This document shows, one piece after another, positions 1 to 9,900 of a stretch of DNA of 64,000 nt (the stretch's first letter is position 1; every line of letters begins with the position of its first letter). The notes below the pieces were generated by a model. The model had not been told where the DNA came from and searched no databases. It saw nothing but the letters and a program-made list of their open reading frames with translations. This DNA is from Antarctobacter aquimaris (GTDB lineage Bacteria > Pseudomonadota > Alphaproteobacteria > Rhodobacterales > Rhodobacteraceae): assembly GCF_900184945.1 (NCBI RefSeq), contig NZ_FXYF01000005.1, positions 186,001 through 250,000 on the forward strand, written 5' to 3'. Made by a program: the position numbers and the translations under genes.

Positions 1-99
1 GCGGGTGCCGCGCCATGATCGGCGTCAAGCGGCCCGGCGCGGGGGCGGGCGATGCGATTTGGCGTGGGTTTCCCGACGGGGCCGGTGTAAAAACCCGCC

Positions 100-843
100 A
101 TGGCGAGCAGAGCGAAAAAAGCGGCAGGCAAGGGCGGGAGCAAACCCGGGGGCAAGGCGGGGGTCCGGCTGCGCCCGCTGGCCGTGCTGCGGCGCTGGCT
201 GTTGCGGCTGGCGCTGGGGGCGGTGGTGCTGATGGTGGCGGTGGTGGCGCTGTTCCGCGTGATCAACCCGCCGATCACCCACACCATCTGGTCCGAGCAG
301 CGCCGGCTGGGCGCGGTCGAGCGGCGCTGGGTCGCGGTCGACGCGATCGCGCCGGTGATGCTGCGGTCGGCGGTGGCGGCGGAGGATGCGAATTTCTGCA
401 CCCACTGGGGATTCGACATGGACGCGATCCGCGCCGCCATCGAGGACGGGGCGCAGCGCGGCGGCAGCACGATCAGCCAGCAGGTGGTCAAGAACGTCTA
501 TTTCTGGCAGGCGCGCAGCTATGTCCGAAAGGCGCTGGAGGCGGTGATGACACCGCTGGTCGAGGCGCTGTGGTCCAAGCGGCGCATCCTGGAGGTCTAT
601 CTCAACTTGGCCGAGTTCGACGAGGGCGTGTTCGGCGTGGATGCGGCCGCGCGGCACTATTTCGGCGTCGCCCCGGACAAGCTGTCGGCGCGGCAGGCGG
701 CGCTGCTGGCCGCCGTGCTGCCCGACCCCAAGGACCGCAACGCGAGCCGCCCCTCAGCGGCGGTGGACCGGCGGGCGCGGATGATCCAGGACGGCGCGGC
801 GCTGATCGCGCAGGACGGCCGGGCGACCTGTTTCGAGAACTGA
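100..843 (+). CDS. mtgA: Monofunctional biosynthetic peptidoglycan glycosyltransferase MtgA
   Basis: This 247-residue protein polymerises lipid II into glycan strands at the periplasmic face of the inner membrane. A basic N-terminal tail precedes one membrane anchor (about residues 31-52), then a GT51 domain. The catalytic glutamate motif EDANF lies at about 95-99 and the GGSTISQQ motif at 121-128, followed by a KRRILEVYLN motif, all diagnostic of the family. Length matches MtgA, and there is no transpeptidase domain, so this is not a class A PBP. The gene converges on the giant surface protein, separated by a hairpin. The ATG start is the first in frame before the anchor. Identification is firm. 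Confidence 0.95.
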   Translation: MASRAKKAAGKGGSKPGGKAGVRLRPLAVLRRWLLRLALGAVVLMVAVVALFRVINPPITHTIWSEQRRLGAVERRWVAVDAIAPVMLRSAVAAEDANFCTHWGFDMDAIRAAIEDGAQRGGSTISQQVVKNVYFWQARSYVRKALEAVMTPLVEALWSKRRILEVYLNLAEFDEGVFGVDAAARHYFGVAPDKLSARQAALLAAVLPDPKDRNASRPSAAVDRRARMIQDGAALIAQDGRATCFEN

Positions 844-874
844 GCGGCGGCGCTGGTGATGCGCCCTTGACGCA

Positions 875-902
875 AAAGGCCCGGTCGCATGACCGGGCCT
901 TT
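875..902. terminator. Bidirectional hairpin terminator between convergent genes
   Basis: A perfect 12-bp inverted repeat (AAAGGCCCGGTC and its complement) surrounds a four-base loop GCAT. It sits between the convergent ends of mtgA and the giant surface protein. The stem starts with A residues and ends with T residues, so it can form a short U-tract in either direction. Confidence 0.75.
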
Positions 903-929
903 GTGGTTTTCAGTCGCGGGGAAGCGCGG

Positions 930-3900
930 TCAGAAGTCGACCTGCACCCCGTGTTCCACCTGCCAGGTCTGCGCCTGCGGCATCGACAGCCGGGTCACCA
1001 CCGCGCCGGCGCCGTTCAGGATCGGGCGTTCGCGCTTGATGTTGAAGGTCAGGCTGCTGTCGTCCTCGATCCGCTCGGCGTCGATCTCGAAGCCGAAAGT
1101 AAGGCCGCTGGCGCTGTTGGTCTTTTCCCAGGCCAGCGTCAGGCCGACGCCGCATTCCGCGTCGCTGTCGTAGGAATTCAGCGTGCAGGTCAGGCGCGGG
1201 GTGATGGCGGTGCGCATCCGCGTCGCCAGCGCCTCGGACCCGCCGGGGGCCGCGAGGCTTTCAAAGGTGATCTCGGCCGTGGCGCGCATGCCGCTGAAAT
1301 CGTCCAGCTTGATCACCCCGGTGTGGGTCAGGCCCAGCTGGCGCGCGGTCACGTCGGCGTCGCCCGCCAGCGCATAGGCCAGGTCCAGCGCCACCCGCGG
1401 CTTCATCACGAAGCTGTCGAAGGCGTGCTGGCCCGAGATCCCCACCCCGGCAAAACCGGCGAGGTAGCCATAGCTGCCGCGCGCGTTGATCGGGGCGGCC
1501 GCGGCGGCAAAGTCGATGTCGAAGCGGTGCCTGCCCGCCGCACCGGCGAGGTAGTAGTCGAGGAACAGACCGTCGGAGATGCCGCGCGCGCCATAGAACC
1601 CGCCGTTGACGCCAAAGCCGGTGATATCGCCGTCGCCCAGCCCGCTGACGTCGGTGCGGCTGAAGTAGCCGCCGACGAAGTAACCGGCAATCTCGCTGTC
1701 CGAGATGAACTTTTCCCGCTGGAAGGCGAATTGCAGCAGGGCCTGGAGGCCGGTATCCTCGGTCTTGTTCAGCGTGAAGCTGCCGTCGACGATTTCCCGG
1801 GTGTCGGTCGCGCAGTTGTAGGTGTCGCGGCCAAAGGTGCCCGCGGCGGTGCCGGTGGCGTCCTTGATTTCCAGGCTGCCGTCCACGTCGAAGGCCGACA
1901 GCGTGCCGCAGGGCAGGTCCTGCCCCTCTTGCAGCCGCGCCAGCGCGCCCTTGGCCATGCGCGAGAAGTTGCGCTGCTGGGTGTCGATCGTGTCCTTGAG
2001 GTCCTCTTCGAGGATCTGGGTCAGCGGTTCGCGGATCTGGTCGACGAGGTCGTCCGTCACCGTCACCGTGGCCAGCGTCAGCGGGTAGCCATCGTAGCTG
2101 AGGTCGGCCGAGGCGACCGTCACGGTGGGCTGGCAGGTATGCGTGCCTTCGACCTTGTCATCGTCCTTGGCGCGGATCGTCAGCGTCTGCGGCGTACCGA
2201 AATTCGCCGTGGTGAAGGTCATCGAGGCGGGCGACACGCTGCACTGGCTGTCGCCGGCAAAGTTCAGCGTGACCGGCGCGGAGGGTCCGCCCAGCAGGAC
2301 AAAACTCATGCTGGCGTCGTCGCCGCCGCCCTCGCTGGTGACGAGGTCGACGTTGGTCACCGCGATGACGGCGAAGTCGTCGTCGGTGATCGTCGCCGAG
2401 GCGCTGAGGGTGGTGCCCAGCTCGGTGGACAGGTCCCCCGAGGCGATGGCGGTCAGGGTGGCGGTCACGGTTTCCGGGCCTTCGACCAGGACGTCCTCCA
2501 GCACCGGGAGGGTGACGGTGGCCGAGGTGGCCCCCGCCGGGATCGTCACGGTGGCCGCGGGCGCGGTGTAGTCGGCGCCCGCCGTGGCGGAGCCGGTCAG
2601 CGCGAGGCTGACAACCGTGTCCTGCGTCGATACCCGGTCCTGCGTGACGGTGAAGGTCACGTCGGTCGGCACGCCGCCGTTGGCCTCGGCCCCGTCGGTG
2701 GAGGCGGTGAGGTTGACGGCATTGGTGGCGCATTGCGTCATCGGGATGTTGTTCGACAACACGAAGGGGTCGCCCGGTTCGATGGTGAAGCTGGTGTAGA
2801 ACACCGGGTTCGCCGCCAGCGAGGCATCCGCGAGGAAGCCGCTGGCGCCAAATTCGGACGAGCCGAGGAAGGCCGGGTTTGCCGGCAGCAAGGTGGTCAT
2901 GTCGAGGGTGCCCGAGGGCAGCCGCGCCGTGCTGGGCAGGCCGACGGAGGTCGGGTAGGTGATCGCCATGGTGAAGGTGCCGGGCACCAGCGCGAACCAC
3001 TGCATTTCGCCGGTCGAGCCGTCGTGGGTGATGTTGATCCCGTTGGCGATGCCGAGCGAGGAGTTCGTGCCCAGCGGACCGCTGACCGAGAACGACCCGC
3101 CCGGGATGATCCGGCCGTCATCCTCGCAGTAGAAGTAGCCCTGGGGGTCAAAGTCCGAGGCATCCGGGATGCCGTCGCCGTCGCGGTCGGCAAAGGCGCT
3201 TTCCAGGTCGTCGGGGATGCCGTCGCCGTCCGCGTCGGGCAGCGGGACGGGATTGGGCACGCCGGTCAGGTGGGCGACGGCCAGCAGCGGGCCCGCCGCG
3301 GCCGAGAGGTTGCCCGCCGCGTCCGCCGCGGCCCCGGCCAGCAGCGTGATCTCGATCGGGCCGTCATGGTCGGGCGTGACGGTAAAGCTGTAGACCGCGC
3401 CGCTGCCGGTCAGCGCCGAGGCGCTGCCATTGTCGATGTCGACCGAGGCCAGGTTCAGCCCGATGACCGGCTCGGAGAAGGTGAGGCCAACGGTGAAGGC
3501 GCCCGATTGCGCGGTGAGCGGCCCGGTGAGGGTGGCCGTGGGCGCGAGCGCGTCCTTGGCCGCCGTGTCGGTGGCATCCGCGCCGGTGTTGCCGGCGGGA
3601 TCGGTCAGCGCCACGGTCAGGGTCAGTGTGCCGTCCGACAGGCCCGACAGGTCCAGCCCGGAGACGGTATCGGTGGCGCTGGCCAGGGTGCCGGTGCCGG
3701 TGACGGGGGTGCCGCCGCCGTCCGAGGTGACGGTGAAGGCATAGCTTGCGCCCGGTTCCGCGCCTGCAAAGGTGAAACTGGCCGCCGCCTGGGTGAGGCT
3801 GTTGACCGGGTCCTGGTCGAGGGTCGCGGCATAGCCCGTGGGAGCGACGGTGTCCTTGACAGCCGAGGCAGTGGCCTGCACCGCCGCGTTGCCGGCGGGG

Positions 3901-6900
3901 TCGGAGGCATCCGCGGTGAGGCTCAGCGGCCCGTCCGCGAGGGCGGAGAGGTTGGCCGAGACGGTCCAGAGACCGCCCGTCACGCTGGGCGTCAGCGTCA
4001 CCGATCCCGCCGCGCCGTCACTGACGACCACCGTGACGGGGGTGCCGTCGGGCAGGTCGGTCGAGGTGCCGGAGAGTGTGGCCGCCGGTGCCTCGGCGGC
4101 GTTGACCAGGTCATCCCCGGCGATCGGCGTGTCAAATGTTACGGTCGGCAGGGTGGCGTCGAGGGTCGCCGTGTCGGTCGCATCCGCGCCGGTGTTGCCG
4201 GCGGGATCGGTCAGGGCCACGGTCAGGGTCAGGGTGCCATCGGTCAGGCCGCTGAGGTCCAGCCCGGTGAGCTGATCGGTCGGCGTGACGATGGTGCCTG
4301 TGCCGGTGACGGGCGTGCCGCCAGCGTCCGAGGTTATGGCAAAGGCGTAGCTGGTGCCCGGTTCCGCCCCGGCAAAGGTAAAGCTGACGGCTGCCACGTT
4401 GCCTGCGTTCACCGGGTCCTGGTCAAGGGATGCGGTGTAGCCGGCGGGCGCGGTGGCGTCCTTGGTCGTGGTGTCCGTCACGTCCGCGCCGGTGTTGCCG
4501 GCGGGGTCGGTCAGGGCGACGGTCAGGGTCAGGGTGCCGTCCGACAGGCCACTGAGGTCCAGCCCGGTGACCTGGTCGGTCGCCGTGGCGAGGGTGCCGG
4601 TGCCGGTGACGGGGGTGCCGCCGCCGTCCGAGGTGACGGTGAAGGCATAGCTCGCGCCCGGTTCCGCCCCGGCGAAGGTGAAGCTGACCGCCGTGACGTT
4701 GGCGAGGTTCACCGGGTCCTGGTCGAAGGACACGGCATAGCCGGCGGGCGCAAGTGTGTCCTTGGCCGCGGTGTCGATGGCATCCGCGCCGGTGTTCCCG
4801 GCCGCGTCGGTCAGGGCCACGGTCAGGGTCAGGGTGCCGTCCGTCAGGCCGGACAGGTCAAGACCCGTCACCTGGTCGGTCGGCGTGGCGATGGTGCCGC
4901 TGCCGGTGACGGGGGTGCCGCCGCCGTCCGAGGTGACGGTGAAGGCATAGGTGGTGCCCACTTCGGCCCCGGCAAAGGTAAAGCTGGCCGCCGTCTGGTT
5001 GCCGCTGTTGACCGGGTCCTGGTCGAAACTCGCGGCATAGCCGGAGGGCGCGGTGCCCTCCTTGGCGGCGAGGGCGGTGGCCGGGGTGGCGGGGTTGCCG
5101 GCGGCGTCGCTGGCATTGGCGATGACGGTGATCGGCCCGTCTACGACGGCCGAGAGGTTCGACGTGACGCTCCAGACGCCGCCGGTGACGGTGGTGCTGT
5201 TGATCACGACGCTTGCGCCGGCGTTGTGCCAGACGTTGACATTGACCGTCGCGCCGTCGGTCAGGCCGGTGGCGGTGCCGGTGAGGGTGACGGCGGGCGC
5301 TTCGGCGGCGTTGACGATGTCGTCACCGGCGATGGGCGTGTCGATGGCCAGGGTCGGGGCGACGGTGTCCTTGGCCGCCGAGGCGGTGGCCTGCGGCGCG
5401 GGGTTGCCCGCCGCGTCGGCCACATCGGCCGTCAGGGACAGCGGACCCTCGGCCAGCGCCGTGAGGTCCAGCGTCAGGCTCCAGGCGCCGGCGGTGACCG
5501 TGGCGGGGCCGGAGACGCTGAGGGCGCCGTCGCTGGCGGCGACGGTCACGATGGCCCCGTCGAGCACGCCGCTGGCGGTGCCGGAAACGGTGACAGCCGG
5601 GGCTTCGGCCGCGTTCACGGTGCCGTCACCGGCGATCGGAGTGTCAAAGCCCGCGCCGGGCGCGGTGGCGTCCTTGGTCGCGGTGTCGCTGGCATCCGCC
5701 CCGGTGTTGCCCGCCGCATCGGTGAGCGCGGCGGTCACGGTCAGGGTGCCGTCACCCAGGCCGGAGAGATCCAGCCCGCTGACGGTGTCGGTGCCGGTGG
5801 CGATGGTGCCGGTCCCGGTGACGGGGGTGCCGCCGCCATCCGAGGTGATGGTGTAGGCGAAACCCGTGCCGACCTCGGCCCCGGCAAAGCTGATGCTCAT
5901 GGCCGTCTGGTTGGCGGCATTCACCGGGTCCTGGTCGAAGGCGACGGTGTAGCCGGAGGGCGCAACCGTGTCCTTGGTCGCCGTTGCACTGGCCTGCGGC
6001 GCGGGGTTGCCCGCCGGGTCGGTGGCATCTGCCGTGAGGGTCAAAGCCCCGTCCGCGAGGCCGGACAGGTCGGCCGAAACGCTGAAGACGCCGCCGGTGA
6101 CGCTGGGCGTCAGGATGACGGACCCGGCCGCGCCGTCCGACACGACAACCGTGACGGTGGACCCGTCCGGCAGATCGGTCGAGGTGCCCGAAATCGTCAC
6201 GGCGGAGGCTTCGGCGGCGTTGACCACGTCGTCACCGGCGAGGGGCGCGTCAAAAGCCAGGCTGGGCGCGACGAGGTCCTTGGTGGCGATGTCGCTGACC
6301 TCGGTCCCGGTGTTGCCGGCGGCATCGGTCAGGGTGACGCGCAGGGTCACGGGGCCGTCGCTGAGACCGCCCAGCGGCAGCGGTGCGCCGACCGGCTGGG
6401 TGGCGGTGGTGACGGGTTCGCTGAAGCCGCTGAAGGTGACGCCGTTGCTGCTGAGCGAATATTCGAGCAGCGTGCCGACCTCGGCCCCGGTCACGGTAAA
6501 GGTCGCGCTGGCCAGGTTGGCGATGTTGATCGGATCCTGGTCGTAGGCGACGGTGTAGCCTGCGGGCGCGACGGTGTCCTTGGTCGCCGTTGCACTGGCC
6601 TGCGGCGCGGGGTTGCCCGCCGGGTCGGTGGCATCTGCCGTGAGGGTCAAAGCCCCGTCCGCGAGGCCGGACAGGTCGGCCGAAACGCTGAAGACGCCGC
6701 CGGTGACGCTGGGCGTCAGGATGACGGACCCGGCCGCGCCGTCCGACACGACAACCGTGACGGTGGACCCGTCCGGCAGATCGGTCGAGGTGCCCGAAAT
6801 CGTCACGGCGGAGGCTTCGGCGGCGTTGACCACGTCGTCACCGGCGAGGGGCGCGTCAAAAGCCAGGCTGGGCGCGACGAGGTCCTTGGTGGCGATGTCG

Positions 6901-9900
6901 CTGACCTCGGTCCCGGTGTTGCCGGCGGCATCGGTCAGGGTGACGCGCAGGGTCACGGGGCCGTCGCTGAGACCGCCCAGCGGCAGCGGTGCGCCGACCG
7001 TCTGGGTGGCGGTGGTGACGGGTTCGCTGAAGCCGCTGAAGGTGACGCCGTTGCTGCTGAGCGAATATTCCAGCGTCGTGCCGACCTCGGCCCCGGTCAC
7101 GGTAAAGGTGCTGCTGGCCAGGTTGGCGATGTTGATCGGGTCCTGGTCGTAGGCGACGGTGTAGCCTGCGGGCGCAACCGTGTCCTTGGCGGCCGTGTCG
7201 GTGGCATCGAGGCCGGTGTTCAGCGCCGCATCGGTCAGCGTGGCGGTCAGGGTCAGTGTCCCGTCGGCCAGCCCCGACACGTCGATCCCGGTGATCTGGT
7301 CCGTGGCGGTGGCGATCGTGCCGGTGCCGTTGACGCGCGGGCCGCCGCCGCTGGAGCCGATCTGGTAATCGTAGCGCGCGCCGATCTCTGCCCCGGCGAA
7401 GGTAAAGCTGACGGCGGTCTGGCCGGCGGCGTTCACCGGGTCCTGGTCGAAGCTGACCGTGTAGCCGGCGGGCGCCGTCACGTCCACGCCGGTGCCGCTG
7501 ACGGTGATGTCATAGGGTGCCTCATCAACGTCGTTGTTGCCGATCGACAGGTCAAAGGAGAAGGCCCCCGCCGAAGTGGCGGTGTACTGCACCTCGACCG
7601 TGGTGCTGTTGCCGGGGGTCACCGACAGCGCCAGCAGGCTGGGCGTGTTGTCCACGGTGACGTTGACCAGGTTGGAGACGACCGGGTCCACCAGCGTCAG
7701 CGTTTCGGTGCCGGTGTTGGTCACGGTCAGGGTCAGGGTCTGCTGGAAGGTCGCCGGCTGATTGCCCTGCGGCAGGGTGCCGCCCGCCGCCACCGCGCCG
7801 CCGATGTCGCCCGAGACGCCGATTTCCGGGGTGATGACGGTCAGCGTGGCCGCGGCGGTGCCGGAGTTGCCCAGAGAGGAGGTTAGGGCGTTGCTGAGGT
7901 TGTTCAGCGCGCCCACCGCAGAGGGGGTCACGTCGACCGACAGGGTACAGGTCGCCCCGCCGGCCACGCTGCCACCGGAATAGGCGACGTCGGTATCCCC
8001 GGCCACGGCGGTGATCGTGCCGCCGGTGCAGGTTGTCGAGACGTTGGGGACAGAGGCGACCTGAAGCCCGGCGGGGAACGTGTCGGACAGGTCCAGCGCG
8101 AGGGCGTCGAGCACCGCGCCGCTGTTGTCGATGGTGAAGATCAGCGTGGTCGAGGTGCCCAGCGAGATGACCGGTGCGGCAAAGGCCTTGGAGAACAGCG
8201 GCAGCGGATCGGCCCGCAGCGTGTCGGTCGCGGTGCCGGAATTGCCGGTCGACGAGGTCAGGTCGCCGGTGGTGTTGACATGCGTGCCGGTCGCGGTGGC
8301 GATCACGTCGACCGCGACGGTACAGGTTGCCCCGGCGGCCAGGCTGCCGCCCGTGTAGGCGACGGTGCCGCTGCCCGCGACGGCGGTCAGGGTGCCGCCC
8401 GTGCAGGTGGTCGCGGCGCCGGGCGTGGCGGCGACCTGCATCCCGGAGGGCAGGTTGTCGGTGAAGTCCAGCGCCGAGGTGGCCAGGACCGAGGCGCTGT
8501 TGTCGATGGTGAAGGTCAGGGTGCTTTGCTGGCCCACGGCGATGGTCGCGGGGGCGAAGGTCTTGGAAAAGCTCGGCGGCGGTTCGACTTGCAGGGAGGC
8601 GGTTGCCTTCCGGGCCGAGAACACGCCCGAGGAGGTCAGCGCCGATGTTTCGTTGGGATAGCTGCCTGCTGCCGCGCTGGCCGGCACGGTCACGTCGACG
8701 TCAAAGGAGCAGGTGCCGCCGGCGCCCGCCACTTCGCCGCCCGAGAAGGTCAGCACGCTGGTCCCGGTGATCGAGGACCCCGCGCCGCAGGGGCTGGACG
8801 GCAGGCTGGCGGCCACCGCGCCGCCGAGCATGGCGTCGAGGTCGTCGGTAAAGCCGAGGCCGGTGACGGGGGTCGCGTTCGGGTTGGTGATGGTGAAGGT
8901 CAGGGTTGCGGTCTGTCCGGCGGCGGAGGGGCCGGCGAAGGACTTGGAGAACAGGGTGCCGACGGTGGTCACGAGCAGGTCGTCGCTGGCCGGGTCGCCG
9001 GTGACCGAAACCCCGGCCATGTCGCCGGTCACGGCGGAGGTGGTGTTGGTGTAGAGCCCGGCCGCGGCCCCGCCGGGGATGGCGACATCCACCGCGATGG
9101 TACAATCGGCGGACGCGGCCAGGGATCCGCCGGTAAAGGTGATCTGGTTGCTCCCCTGCCCCGCCACGGTGCCGCCGCAAGCGGCGAAATCCGCGCTGGC
9201 CATGGTCGCCCCGGGCAGCATCGCGCCGAGATCGTCGCCGAACGCGATGGCGCCGGCCGGCTCGGTGGCGGACAGGTTGGTCAGGGTGAATTCCAGCGTC
9301 ACGGTGTCACCCGGCGCGACCGAATCGTCGGCGAAGCTCTTGGCCAGCCCCAACTGCACGCTGTCCACGGTCAGCGAGGCGACGGCCGGGTCGATGGTCA
9401 CCGCGCCGTTCTGGTCGGCGGACAGGTTGCCCGTGGCACTGCGGAAACTCCCGTCGGGCGCCCCGACCGGCACCAGCACGCCGATGGCGATGGTGCAGGT
9501 CTGACCCGCCAGGACGCCGCCGCCGGAATAGTCCATCAAGGTCGCTCCGGGCGAGGTGGAGAGAAACACCCCGCCGCAGGTGTCGGCCCCGCCCGATGAC
9601 AGGGTGACATCCGGCGCGCCGGGGAGGATGTCGGCCAGGTTGTCGCGGAAGAAGGTGATCGTGGCGTCGTCCGTCGGATGGGTGTTGCGGATGGTGTAGG
9701 TCAGCGTCGTCGTCAGCCCGGCGATCACCGAACTGGGGGCGAAGGACTTGGTGAACGTCAGGCCGGCGACGGTCAGGTCGGCGCTGGCCGGCGGGAAGGT
9801 CAGGCTCAGGCTTGCCCCGGTCGCCGTCAGGTTCGACGTGGTGTTGGTGAAGGTCCCGCTGGCCGCGCTGACCGGAACGGTGACGGGCACGGTGATCGCA

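Noticed and set aside
15-7886. A 2,623-codon open frame on the plus strand running antisense through the giant surface gene
   Set aside because: Its product is low-complexity Gly/Arg/Val repeats mirroring the opposite-strand repeats, and it passes through mtgA out of frame. In a high-GC gene with few stop codons this is an expected artefact.
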